Positions 46,184 through 53,879 of a DNA stretch of 64,000 nucleotides are shown one piece after another. The position numbers were made by a program, and so were the translations under genes. The DNA is from Fremontodendron californicum (lineage: Eukaryota > Streptophyta > Magnoliopsida > Malvales > Malvaceae), in contig JAULJL010000011.1 in NCBI GenBank assembly GCA_030761205.1, forward strand, positions 11,584,501 to 11,648,500. The letters are read 5' to 3'. Position 1 is the stretch's first letter; the number at the start of each line of letters is the position of its first letter. The notes under the pieces are model-generated. The model worked only from the letters and a program-made list of their open reading frames with translations, was not told the origin of the DNA and did not search any database.

Positions 46184-46442
46184 AGTAGAAGCAAGCAATT
46201 TAGTGAAATAGTCTTGGACCACAAATTCTCACCAGAGAATCCTCAGTCTTTCGGGCAGTCAAAGGAGTAGACGTGTTTTGAGCATCTTTGACCAGCCTCT
46301 TCCAAGAAACTATCGTGGTCTCACCAGGCCTGAGCTCAATGGTGAATCTTTGCCTGTTAGCACACAACCAAGATGGTGAACCAGCTGAAACCCTCGAAGA
46401 GGTTTCCCCACCTACACCAATGCTTTTATCACCTTCCTCCAT
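19129..46442 (-). CDS. UBN: Ubinuclein-like protein (HIRA complex subunit), 11 exons read, large introns
   Basis: Minus-strand plant ubinuclein. Exons read: 46442-46233, 36094-36015, 35553-34965, 33286-33187, 33084-32975, 32844-32758, 25574-25470, 25022-24882, 24793-24746, 21355-21254, 19569-19129. All borders are GT-AG and phases agree; the sum is 2013 nt (670 aa plus stop), near the roughly 700 aa I recall for plant ubinucleins. The N-terminus has the family hallmark ELRPGETTIVSWKRLVKDA. A partial Hpc2-related domain follows (residues about 71-97), then a basic, Ser-rich linker ending in LPDLNLP (near 285). The ubinuclein middle domain is at about 305-520 (MLERAIRELE, KRRLPREVKQKLAKVARLA, ICDLYDLYVQ, LAELWPNGIMDNHGIK, RAKERRRAL). 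The tail is coiled and charged. In the family, UBN works with HIRA in the nucleus to deposit histone H3.3. The usual Asp-rich front of the Hpc2-related domain was not found, so an exon may be lost or unrecognised. Confidence 0.85.
19872..20506 (+). mobile_element. Composite of two TRIMs in tandem (LTR-int-LTR-LTR-int-LTR)
   Basis: Four LTR-like repeats are visible at 19872-19974, 20088-20197, 20199-20299 and 20397-20506, each starting TGTTAAG or TGTGAAG and ending TTAACA. After the first and third comes a primer site (CGATATCAGAGCCCAGGT at 19975; TGGTATCAAAGTCCAGGT at 20300), complementary to initiator Met tRNA as in TRIM and copia elements. Before the second and fourth comes a purine tract. 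The middle LTRs are separated by a single base. Outer flanks AAGAT and AGGAT match 4 of 5. The unit is non-coding and lies in a ubinuclein intron. Confidence 0.8.
21254..21355 (-). CDS. UBN: Ubinuclein exon 10, end of the middle domain
   Basis: 102 bp, 34 codons; acceptor CCAG at 21356, donor GTATGC at 21253. It encodes LAELWPNGIMDNHGIKCAIR followed by RAKERRRAL, the C-terminal signature of the middle domain. Confidence 0.88.
22259..22933. repeat. Tandem segmental duplication in a ubinuclein intron
   Basis: Copy 1 is 22259-22638 (380 bp) and copy 2 is 22639-22933 (295 bp). They share almost the whole sequence, beginning GACATCATRAATTTTGGGCC and ending ATATTTATTTCTTTATT. Copy 2 lacks an internal part of about 85 bp (between AAAGCTCA and GACTTTCC). 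The few differences indicate a young event. Small open frames over it are not conserved between the copies. Confidence 0.85.
24746..24793 (-). CDS. UBN: Ubinuclein exon 9, micro-sized
   Basis: 48 bp, 16 codons; acceptor CTAG at 24794, donor GTACTC at 24745. It encodes GPQIRKLYVE, which joins exon 10 to give the family sequence RKLYVELAELWPNG. Confidence 0.85.
24882..25022 (-). CDS. UBN: Ubinuclein exon 8
   Basis: 141 bp, 47 codons; acceptor CCAG at 25023, donor GTGCTT at 24881. It encodes the MDEAMEDKICDLYDLYVQ block of the middle domain. Confidence 0.87.
25470..25574 (-). CDS. UBN: Ubinuclein exon 7
   Basis: 105 bp, 35 codons; acceptor ACAG at 25575, donor GTTTCC at 25469. It encodes RNLREMILLGLSAKQEKADR and FQQIKMEVTEMIK, as in the family. 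Confidence 0.88.
25695..25721. repeat. AG microsatellite in an intron
   Basis: Uninterrupted AG dinucleotides in the ubinuclein intron upstream of exon 7. Confidence 0.85.
27132..27488 (+). repeat. Left LTR of copia 1, with seven 35-bp hairpin units
   Basis: 357 bp. Positions 27132-27370 are built of seven units of 35 bp; most carry the perfect inverted repeat CTGGAAATC-AGG-GATTTCCAG. The right third contains a TATA box (TATAAATA, 27432-27439), the likely promoter. Confidence 0.9.
27489..27500 (+). promoter_or_regulatory. Primer binding site of copia 1
   Basis: TGGTATCAGAGC directly after the LTR, complementary to the initiator Met tRNA 3' end as in most plant copia elements. Confidence 0.9.
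27520..27777 (+). repeat. Duplicated leader segment of copia 1, period 129 bp
   Basis: CTGGGATTTGAAATCTGTCC occurs at 27520 and 27649, and about 129 bp downstream of each start is nearly identical. It lies between the primer site and the ORF and has no coding value. Confidence 0.85.
27790..31350 (+). CDS. Copia 1 polyprotein: zinc knuckle, protease, integrase, RT, RNase H
   Basis: 1186 codons without a stop. Order: zinc knuckle C23-C26-H31-C36 (the only gag part left), protease DSG near residues 132-134, integrase HHCC (about 272-312) with catalytic Asp in HSDIWGP and RTDNA and Glu in AERKN, RT with YVDD near residue 895, and RNase H (YTDADYAG near 1058, LYCDNKSAIN further on). The gag core normally in front is absent; the ATG used here lies in duplicated leader sequence. 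The frame stops early at 31348-31350: a one-base loss in a T run cuts the last 30 or so residues, still readable in another frame up to 31426. RT and RNase H catalytic motifs are intact. Confidence 0.88.
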   Translation: MSSMTELLLSKTITLQNKDNLWCTHCKKPRHTKEHCWKLHGKPQSSQWNRGPKSGTQRSRVHMTQSKEDRSNEFHGGEQNEFNKGDIERLRSLLDSLEKSTGTCSLANSGKPHSLYALSAANFEFSNSWVIDSGATDHMTHSSHKFLTYHPCPSNRKIVIADGSLATVAGQGDIVLSPSIILKNVLHVPKLSTNLVSAYQLTKDLNCNMIFSHISCVFQDQVTRRTIGHAKVRHGLYYLELPSEQVNSENKSPISFLSNNSPCNKDQIWLYHFRLGHPSFSVLSVMFPSLFKNVSLNEFHCEVCEFAKHRRVSFPLSNKRTTVPFSLIHSDIWGPSRVPNISGARWFVSFIDDCTRVSWIYLLKQKSDVSNIFPIFHTMVKTQFNVRIKKLRTDNARDYFNQTLSPYFQKEGIIHESSCVDTPQQNGVAERKNGHLLASVRALLFQQNVPKTFWGEAVLTAAHLINRIPSRVLDFKNPMEVFSKYFSDFNMSMKLVPRVFGCVSFVHVHSNSRSKLDPRAVKCVFIGYSPTQKGYKCYNPITRKTYVSADVTFAEHESYFSSPYPQGEASFMEDKDLFLREPSMVVKISPVQTEPTPERQLTSEPCELINPTLTKPLQVYSRRIKPVINPVQVQETKSSLGTEVSPSTEISPTVLDLDLPIATRKGVRKCTQHPLSHFVSFEKLSTPHKTFLTHLNTVDIPQTLSQALGKEEWKHAMRVEMEALEKNKTWELTELPTGKRLVGCKWVFTVKYKSDGSIERYKARLVAKGYTQTYGVDYQETFAPVAKMNTVRVLLSLAANYDWPLQQFDVKNAFLHGDLEEEIYMEVPPGFGINLDKNKVCKLKKALYGLKQSPRAWFGRFTKAMVNMKYKQSQGDHTLFIKHSASGGVTALIVYVDDIIVTGNDPDEKEALRKYLAKEFEIKDLGKLKYFLGIEVARSKEGIFVSQQKYVLDLLKETGKLGCKPSDTPIEPNHRLGESVEREPADKGMYQRLVGKLIYLSHTRPDIAYAVSVVSQFMQNPKGVHLAAVYRILQYLKGNPGKGVLFRKGTRMELEAYTDADYAGCVTDRRSTSGYCTFIGGNLVTWRSKKQPVVARSSAEAEFRSMAQGICELLWLKIILDDLKIKWETPMKLYCDNKSAINIAHNPVQHDITKHVEVDRHFIKEKLESGLICTPYISTKNQLADV
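31422..31434 (+). promoter_or_regulatory. Polypurine tract of copia 1
   Basis: Purine-rich GAGGGGGAG directly before the right LTR; primes plus-strand DNA synthesis. Confidence 0.8.
31435..31756 (+). repeat. Right LTR of copia 1, with six 35-bp hairpin units
   Basis: 322 bp, identical to the left LTR apart from one substitution and one missing unit. TATA box copy at 31700-31707. Confidence 0.9.
32758..32844 (-). CDS. UBN: Ubinuclein exon 6
   Basis: 87 bp, 29 codons, phase 0 both sides; acceptor TTTCAG at 32845, donor GTATGC at 32757. It encodes SQGKISEELINRLMNILGH and QLRTLK. The intron after it holds the first copia element and is 7.2 kb. Confidence 0.88.
32975..33084 (-). CDS. UBN: Ubinuclein exon 5
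   Basis: 110 bp; acceptor ACAG at 33085, donor GTAAGA at 32974. It encodes AAIKRRLPREVKQKLAKVAR, one of the best conserved blocks of the family. Confidence 0.88.
33187..33286 (-). CDS. UBN: Ubinuclein exon 4, start of the middle domain
   Basis: 100 bp; acceptor CCAG at 33287, donor GTGAGT at 33186. It encodes RPKGIMLERAIRELENTVAQ, the first conserved helix of the ubinuclein middle domain. Confidence 0.85.
34965..35553 (-). CDS. UBN: Ubinuclein exon 3, linker region
   Basis: 589 bp; acceptor CCAG at 35554, donor GTAAGC at 34964. It opens with NEHVLS and a basic QQSRKRSKN stretch, the likely nuclear localisation signal and the equivalent of the family's NEP..PPNQQPKKRRRK. A Ser/Lys-rich low-complexity linker follows, ending with LPDLNLP, which is conserved in plant ubinucleins. 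Confidence 0.8.
36015..36094 (-). CDS. UBN: Ubinuclein exon 2, back half of the Hpc2-related domain
   Basis: Acceptor CAG at 36095, donor GTGAGT at 36014. It encodes DECFQDDKSTIKQNGLLVN and a short tail, matching the family pattern DEYF..DKS..K..GFFVN.GKLE. The usual VNRGKLE is VNSDKLE here, and the acidic stretch that normally precedes DEYF is not encoded in this exon. It starts in phase 0, so it can follow exon 1 directly. Confidence 0.75.
37507..37610. repeat. 58-bp-period tandem duplication in an intron
   Basis: The segment starting TTCTCATCTTTTATCCTACA at 37507 recurs at 37565 with near identity over about 43 bp. Located in the first ubinuclein intron. Confidence 0.8.
38317..38649 (-). 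mobile_element. TRIM element, complete, same family as 19872-20506
   Basis: LTRs at 38317-38425 and 38540-38649 (109 and 110 bp), starting TGTTAAGC and ending TTAACA. On the minus strand a primer site reads TGGCATCGGAGCCCAGGTT (38539-38521), and a purine tract lies next to the other LTR. Flanks GTCAC and GTAAC match 4 of 5. Total 333 bp, no coding capacity, in the first ubinuclein intron. Confidence 0.85.
39414..39652 (+). repeat. Left LTR of copia 2
   Basis: Starts TGTTGG, ends TTCAACA. Contains a short internal duplication (ACTGCTGGATTTTAGGAG twice) and a TATA box (TATAAAAA, 39588). Confidence 0.9.
39773..44308 (+). pseudogene. Copia 2 gag-pol, broken at several points
   Basis: The gag start (MSKVSQITVHSEE) is at 39773; one-base losses near 39883 and 40276 break gag. 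The zinc knuckle (CNHCKKPGHTKENC) is at about 40560-40605, with a frameshift after it near 40620. Protease (WIVDSGATDHMT, about 40827) and integrase run to a frameshift near 41600; another shift follows near 41790. A stop lies near 42375. RT (about 42531-43115) ends in a Gln-to-stop change at 43113-43115 just before GDHTLFIKH; the YVDD part (about 43175) continues in frame. A further shift is near 43640, and RNase H is split by a 166-bp insert at 43940. The tail is intact to the stop at 44306-44308. It cannot make active enzymes. Confidence 0.88.
43940..44105. mobile_element. 166-bp Mutator-type MITE inside copia 2 RNase H
   Basis: Flanked by a perfect 9-bp duplication ATCCAGTGC (43931-43939 and 44106-44114), the length typical of Mutator-like elements. 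Ends are inverted: TATGTTGCTCTGACTC at the left and, reverse-complemented, TATGTTACTCAGACTC at the right, 14 of 16. Inside is a near-perfect hairpin, CCCGTGTCCG and CGGACATGGG. Elements with such ends are common in plants. It inserted after copia 2, so it is younger than the copia insertion. Confidence 0.9.
44315..44553 (+). repeat. Right LTR of copia 2
   Basis: Matches the left LTR with four substitutions; preceded by the purine tract GAAGGGAG. TATA box at 44489. Confidence 0.9.
44559..46232. other. First ubinuclein intron, proximal part
   Basis: No coding block of the family found. AT-rich, with a T run at 45813-45834 and a TA/GA microsatellite at 46141-46182. Confidence 0.5.
46233..46442 (-). 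CDS. UBN: Ubinuclein exon 1 (start codon exon)
   Basis: ATG at 46442, 70 codons, ending in phase 0 at the donor GTGAGA (46232 downward). Residues 34-53 carry the conserved ELRPGETTIVSWKRLVKDA block of plant ubinucleins, which supports this ATG. No other in-frame ATG competes upstream in the short leader. Confidence 0.85.
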
Positions 46443-46740
46443 GGGATCTGCACTTGAAAATTCTCGATTTCTATAGCATTCGAGTTGAAGAATTTAACGC
46501 CATCGATAATCAAAATAATAACTGTGATCTTTCGAGGGGAGGAGAGGGCTTTAAGCTGTTGAAGTCATGTGATTCTAAGAAATCAATTGAATTTGATTTG
46601 AATATGCATTTCGCTGGTTTTGTTTCGGTCCTCTCGGCCTCTAGTCAAATGTCTGCCCTTATTATTATTATTATTATACGCGGTTTTCCGATTGGGAAAA
46701 TTATATTGGGCAGTGTGGAATGTAAATAAATTAAAAATAA
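46443..46740 (-). promoter_or_regulatory. UBN: 5' leader and candidate promoter of the ubinuclein gene
   Basis: Upstream of the ATG is a short leader with no other in-frame ATG. A TATAATAA word within a TTA trinucleotide run (46659-46678) lies about 220 bp upstream and could serve as TATA box, but the run is low-complexity, so this is weak. Confidence 0.35.
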
Positions 46741-48698
46741 GTGCTTTGTTACGAAAAATGCCTTAAAAATGCAAATAAAGATGACAAAATCTGATTGAAT
46801 CCATAAAACTATTTATATTGAAACCGAAATCGATTTAATCTGAATTAATTAAAAAAAATTAAAGATCCAAATAAAAAAATTGAACTCAAAACAATCAAAT
46901 TGAAGATGATTCGAACTTGAAATAATTTAAATCTAAAATAATTCGAATTTGTAAAAATTGAGAATCCATAATCCACAATCGATCTGAACCAAAATTATAA
47001 AATCTAAACTGCTAACTTAAAATAACTTTGAACAATTGAGACAACCAAATTTAAAACGATCTAAATTTAAATTTATCCAAACTCAAGATGATTCTAATTT
47101 GTATTGATTCAAAACTGAATAATTCAACTTCGAATTGATATAACTCGAAATCGTCATGAACTCAAATAAACTCAAATTTAAAAATAACACTAACTTGAAA
47201 ACAGACTGATTCAATCTAGTCCAATTATCACCTTTACTAATAGACAATTTTTTAAAATCACAATATATAAACCATATTATAACTATTAGTCAGTGTCACA
47301 TGTGTTACACTTAACGTTATATCCTATTTATCTTTAATTTGTTAAATAGTTTATTTTTTATAAAATTAGTGTTTAGACCTCGCGATACTTCGATTGTAGA
47401 TTGTATTGAACGTTGAGTAAGATGTTAAGATAGTTATATTAGATACATATCAAAATAAAAGTGTTTGTATAACATGTGGTTGAAGCTAAGAAGACAGTAT
47501 TAGAGTCTGGAAAATATGCAAAAGTAAATCAAATACCGATTATAAAAAAGTTTATTTGATTCAGTTTCATTATTTTTCATTTGATTTTTTATATATTTTA
47601 TAAAATAAAAATATATTTTTTATTTATAAATTTAAAATAATATTAAAAATAAAGATTTTTAAATTTTAAAAACTGATGTTAAATCGAGTTGAATTTTTGA
47701 AATTTGATAAGAGGTTGATTAAATTTCCGTACTAATTAAGTTCGATTTATATATAAAAAAAAATCAATTCATTAACCCAATTTTGTTTTTTGAAATCAAA
47801 TTGAGCCTAATTGAACAATTATCTATTATTATTCAATATTTTAATTTTTATCGATAATTTATCAATACAATAATTTTTTATTCAATAATATAAAAATAAC
47901 AAATTTAATATGACTTATTTTTCAAAAAAAAAAAATAACCAATTATTATACAACACGTGACACAAAATTAAGTGTTATTTAAATATTGTCATACACGACT
48001 ATGACATGAAAAAATAACTAAAATACGACACGACACGAAAAAATAACATGACAACGACATGAATACAAGAACATGTCTAAATTTATATAAAACGAACTTG
48101 ATACAAAACTGAGAATTATTTTAATAGTGCCAATTAGACCTGAAAATTTTGAACACGAAACGAATATGAAAAATAATTAAAACATAATACAATACCAATA
48201 AATAACACTAAGACAGCATGAAAGCTCGAATGAGTCAAAATCTATCAACACAACATAAAAAAAATAACGTGACCCAAAATTGAGAATTATTTGAATAGTG
48301 TTAATAAGACCGACAATTTCGGACACGACACGAAAAATAACTAAAACACAACACAATACAAAAAAATAATATTAAAACAACACAATTGCATAAATTTATC
48401 AAAATCTATACATAACATGTTAAAATTTATATATATATAATACCATTAATACAATTATAACAAAAAAAATAACATAAATACAATATAATAATTATTAAAA
48501 AAATTATGTGTTTGCCATGTGGCAAGCAAGTAGCCCTCAATTGAGCGAATAAAATTGAGCAACTATAAACAGTATCAATTTGGTAATCAATTTAGGGATT
48601 ACTTTAATTGTATTTATTTATAACATTTGCTTATAATTTTATATGAAATTTCTTTAGCGACTCATTAGTTTTAATTTCTTTACATAATAAGTTGCATG
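46741..48698. other. AT-rich intergenic region with degraded repeats
   Basis: 46760-47230 is a worn repeat rich in AATTCGAAT and CAAACTC words. 47930-48440 holds about three degraded copies of a unit near 170 bp with CACGACACGA words (GAGAATTATT at 48111 and 48282). No coding frame. Confidence 0.5.
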
Positions 48699-51600
48699 TG
48701 TAAACACCCGATCTTGTCTGAGATCTTCCAAAATGATTTTTGGAGGTGATTTCTATCAAATTAGGTTTAATTTTAAATCAATTACCTTATAGGTTTTGAA
48801 TTCCTGCTAATTTGAGATTTAGATTAAATTTTCTTTTTTTAATTGTTAATATCAATTTAAAATTCACTAATTGGGCTTTAATTTGTTTTTAGACTTTTGG
48901 GTCTTTTAAAATTTTGATTGGATCACAGGATTTGCTTTGGACCATTTAAATTATTTTTGGATCTCAAGATAGATTTTTTGGACTATTAAATTATTTTTGA
49001 ACTTTTAATTCTTTTTTAGACTTGGATTAACCTTTGAGCTTTAGATTTATATTTTGAATTTTTAAACTTGTCAAATTCAGTTGGACTTTGTCCAATAAAA
49101 AATCTAACTTGTCCAAAATTTATTTATTTATTTATTTTCTTTTGTTTTTTAAATGTTTGAAATTTTTTTGATTAGTAATCAAAAAAGGAAAGACGAAAAT
49201 CGGAAAAAAAAATGAAAAAAATTGAAACGTGAAAATCAAGAAAAAAAAATTGATGTTTTTAATTTTGAAAAGCTTAGAAACTAAAGAATCAAATCTGTCA
49301 AGGAGGCAAATCTGACCAGATTTGAAATTTATTTGACTAGGAATCTGATTCAAATAAAGTTACAACCCCTTATAAATTAACATAAGATCTTAAGCACAAC
49401 ATAAAAGCAAGAGTGACCAAACACATATAGAAAAATAGTAGCACACACAAAGTAAAAATGGGTTTATAGAAATCCTTTTTGAGCCTATGATTTTGAATTC
49501 TTTTGGCTTCTGGTTTAGCAAAAAAAAATTCAAGTGAAGATTTTCTTTCAGTTTCTAGTAGACCTTCTCATGGGCCAGGCAGGGCCAGGCCCAAACAGGA
49601 TAGTAATAACTCTTGCGTCTGCCCAGGCCCGGTCCAATCCGCCCAGTTTTTTTTTTGTGTGTGAGATAAACCCAGGAAAAGAAAAGGCATACAAATACAC
49701 TCAAAAGCATAAAATTAGAAGAACTCATACTAGATATGAAAATTTCAAGATAAACCCTAATCAAAATTCAAGCATAAAATTAGAACCCATACTAGATATG
49801 AACATTTCAAGTTAAACCCAAATCAAAATTCAAGTAAACAAGACAAAGTTCACGAATTTGGATCAAAGAAAGATTCAACTTTACTACCAAATTTGAACAT
49901 TTTATACATTTGAAGTGAATAAAGAGATAAAATGGGAAGAAAGAATGGAGCTTACAGTTACAATTTGAAAGAGGAAAACAAAGAAATAGATCTGAGCTTT
50001 TTATCTTTCTCTGAAAATAAAGAGAGACATAGAACGAAGAAAAAAATGACAAAAGAATATATAAAAGAAAAAAATAAAGTACAGAGGGAGAGAGTGGCGA
50101 GAGTCAAATGAGGGATTAAGGTGTTTTCAAGTTTTAGAAATTTTTCAGATGACTTTTTTTTTTATTTATATGGAATTAGTTAACTTAATGGGATTTGGAA
50201 ACTAGTGCAACCCTCTGCTACACCTACCTATCTATTAACTAAATTACTACAGTCCAAGTTTATAAATTATAACTATCTATTATTATTAAATATAAAATAA
50301 TATTTATTATATAATAATGTAGTATTCGGGCCGGGCCGAGCCTGGGTCTGGGCTTAAAATTCTCTATCCAAGGCCCTACACGTTTAGAAAATGGGCTCTA
50401 AATTTTGTCCAGGCCTATTTTTCAGGCCTAACATTTTTGTCCAAACCCTCCCAAATATCGGGCGAGCCTTCGGATTTGGGCGAGTAGCCCGGCCCATGAG
50501 CAGTTCTAGTTTCTAGTAATAGAAAAAATTTATACAAAAATAATTTTCGGGATTTTTTTAAGATTTCAAACTAAAAAGGATTCTGAAAAAAGAAAAGAAA
50601 AAAGTGTTATGGGTTTTTTTGCGATTTGTTTGGGTTTGGATGAATTTCTCGACATAGAAAATTCAAACTTTGAATTTTTCGATGAAAATTTGAAGATTTC
50701 GATGGCTAGAACCTAGGTTCAAATATTTTGTGTTTGGATAAATTCAAAGGTTTGAATTTTTTGATATCGGAAAATTTAAACTTTGAATTTTTCAGTGAAC
50801 TTTGAAGATTTTGACGACGAAATCTGAGTTTTCTAGTGGGGTACAATGGCTGGAGCTTTTTCTAGAGAGAAGGATTTCTTGAAAATGAAAGAAAAAAAAT
50901 ATTTTTTGGTTTTTAAACACCTTCAAATCGGTGCATTTCGAGTCAGAAGAATCTGAGCGCAGATTCGACCCAAACTAGTGTTGTTTTTCCTTTTATTTTC
51001 TTTTTTCAATTTTATTTTCTTTTTAATTTAATTTTATTCATTTTGAATTAATTAATTAATTTATTCATCTGTTTTATTTTATTTGTTTTTATTTTGTATG
51101 ATGTCACTATTATTTCAATTTTAATGTTTAACATTTAATATTTTAGGTTTTTTTATTGAAAATAATAAATTGATAAAATTTTGAACAAAATTTGTAAATT
51201 TAATTGTTTCCTTGTATAATATTTTTTAATTAAGATTTTTTTAATGATCAAATTCTAAGGGATTTGTAATTAGGTAATTTTCTAAAAAGTTTTAGGTGAA
51301 GATATATTTTTAAAATTTCACCATCTTGATTATGAATTTTTTTTTAAAAAAAAAAAATTGATATCAAAAGATCGCTTTTTTTTTTCTATATAAAATTAAG
51401 ATATAAAAATAAAATAAAAAGTTTAAAAAATGAAATGATAATAAAATTAGATTTCACATGTCTTCATAAAATATTAAAATAAATTCAGGGACAGAGTCTT
51501 TTCGAGAGAAAAATTAATGTCTCTTGAATACTCTTGAGGTGAGAAAATATCTTTTGGAATTTCGCCGGCTTGATGGAAAAAATCTAAGGAATTTTCCAAT

Positions 51601-51911
51601 ATTAAATAAATAATAAATTAGGAAAGACCATTTATTTAAGATCGTTTTATGACAACATAAGACTAATTGGTATTGTCCTTTGAATCGGCGTTGTGGGATG
51701 CTTAAAATTCCAGACATTTAACCATACACCCAAACTTAGTTTTGAAGATGTGAACTAGAAACTATTTTTTTTAAGGAGTCTTAGTCAAGTTTTGGATTTC
51801 TTTAAAGAAGAAAGATTCATTTAGATGGCTAATCACACTTAACAAAAAAGATTGATATCGATTCCATTTTTGTATCTACAGTCGAATCTTCGGATTTATA
51901 CGTTATGATAG
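48699..51911 (+). repeat. LTR of an older Tat/Ogre-type element, with an inserted hAT
   Basis: The start TGTAAACACCCGATCTTGTC matches the solo LTR start TGTAGACACCTAATTTTGTC at 15 of 20 bases. The right border is set just before a primer-site-like TTTGGGGACTCCATTGAGG (51912-51930), similar in form to the Tat primer sites. It is followed by a leader and ORF1 in the same orientation. Without the 958-bp hAT insert and target copy it would be about 2.26 kb. The right border is uncertain since the expected CA end is not visible. Confidence 0.55.
49559..50508. mobile_element. hAT-type non-autonomous element, 950 bp
   Basis: Perfect 8-bp target duplication GTTTCTAG (49551-49558, 50509-50516). Terminal inverted repeats TAGACCTTCTCATGGGCC and TAGAACTGCTCATGGGCC match 16 of 18. 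The ends are GC-rich (GGGCC words) and the middle AT-rich. No transposase. Same family as 54913-55204. Confidence 0.88.
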
Positions 51912-52680
51912 TTTGGGGACTCCATTGAGGTCTTCGAGAGTCGAGCCACTGATTAGTCATATGTTGCCTCAGGTCCTAGTAAATGATCTTATTTTTTTTA
52001 TTTGATTTCTTTAATGTTTATTCATTTGTTTTATTAACCTTTACTTTTTTTGTTTGTTTATTTAATTTGAGGGTATTTTTTTATGGTTTGTGAATATAGT
52101 GGATAAAAGGTTTATATGTTCCTTCACACACACTACACACTCATATTCATATCATAAGTCATACACAGCTCAGTCTCTTTTAAGAGGAAGTAAAGTACCT
52201 ACGCTTTTGTGATAACCTCCGTAGTGGCTAGCGAAATACTTTTACTCAAATTGAACCATTTTCCAATTGGAGCCTGTGATGAGTGAGGATCGGAGTATCT
52301 TATTACTCCAGCATGGATGACAATAAAGAGCAATTTGGAAATCTTTTTAGTTTGATCAAGTATCTTGAACTCATCCTGTAAACAACACATAAGATACCAA
52401 CATTAGGATAGAATCATGTCAATCCATGATGTAGAAAACAACCCAAATTAAGACACATGAAGGAATATCCCTTATCATTTCTCATACCTTTTTCAAAAAT
52501 GAAATTTTCCTAAAAATTAATAAAAAACCAAAAAAATTATCAAGATTTTCATCTTTGGTATGTTACTATACTAACTTGTTTCTTCCACTTTTCTTTCATG
52601 CATTGTCATCATTAGATTTTAAAATAAGGAACATTTTTCTACATTATAGATTTTAATATAACGAATATTTGCTTACATCC
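51912..52680 (+). other. Leader of the older Tat-type element
   Basis: Non-coding; lies between the primer-site-like sequence and the decayed ORF1, like the leader of the Ogre at 8268-9213. Confidence 0.45.
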
Positions 52681-53278
52681 ATGAAATTCTTAGCACAATC
52701 TGAGTCCTCGAGCTGTTTGAAAGTTAAATCAGAAGAGGTTCAACGCAAGAAAGGTGATTGCTTGCCACTAGGTTACATATATACTCTTCTTGAAAAGTTT
52801 CATCTAGACCTTGAGCAAAATGATTTGACTGATCTAATTAGCATTTGAAAATATTGGAACGCTAGACAAGAAAAATTTCGGAACAAAAATATGGTAATTT
52901 GGCATTGCTTCTCCCAATTAAGGTGGACAACAACTTGATTAGGCTATGATGTAGTTTTGGAATCCTTTATACAAATGTTTCGTGTTTAATGAAGTAGATA
53001 TGATACCAATAATTAAAAAAATACTAAATGTTATTTCGTCTTGACCATCCAAATCTTGATAAGATTTATCAGAAAAATAAAATGGGCTACCGTAAGAAGC
53101 TCTTCAAATTGGTGGAAATTAGTCCACCAGAAATTGATGAACACATGTGTAGACACCTAATTTTGTCAGGGCCTCCTAAACCAGACAAATTCTCCTTTTC
53201 AACTTCCTTGAATGCAAAAAGACTTCCACTATTCCACAGATGGGTCTCCAAGACTTCATTTCGGAGGTCAACATAAAA

Positions 53279-53355
53279 AGTCAACTCAAAAAAAGTCAAC
53301 CATGAAAAAGTCAATCTAAAAAAGTCAACCACTAAAAAAGTCAATTCTCAGTCAA
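53279..53355 (-). promoter_or_regulatory. Cluster of six W-box-like motifs in the solo LTR
   Basis: AGTCAA (TTGACT on the minus strand) at 53279, 53294, 53309, 53323, 53339 and 53350. Same motif, same orientation relative to the LTR and same distance from its start (about 130-210 bp) as the cluster in the other Ogre LTR. Confidence 0.5.
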
Positions 53356-53879
53356 AATCAAGATTCGAAGTTGAATTGAACAATGGCGAAGGAATTTTGA
53401 TAATCCGAGGTTTACAACGAAAGATATAGAGTTTGAAAGACCGGTGGCAAAAATCAATACAGGGGAATACCTAATTGAGCAAATTTGGGGAAAAGTGCGG
53501 AAACGATTAAATTGGACGAAATTGGAACAGGATCAGTAACTACGAATATTGGAAGGTCCAATTCTGATGCAAAGTTGAAAGAAGAATTGGTTTGAAGAGA
53601 AAGGAAAATAAGGATTTAATAAATAAATAGGAAAATTCACAAATTTGGGGAAAAGCTGCAGAGATGGCCCGATTCGGTGAAATTGGAGCCCTAGTTGATA
53701 AAGGATAAATAAACAAAAGTATCCCAAGTCCCAGTTTGAAGTGGATCCCGAGGAAGAGCCGGTTGGAGGAAAAACGAGAAAATTACTAATGTTGAAAAGG
53801 GGAAAACTAAATCGGAGAGAAATTCGATCTTAAAAATTGGGCGTTTTCAGACCAACTCCAATTCAATATATAACAAAGA

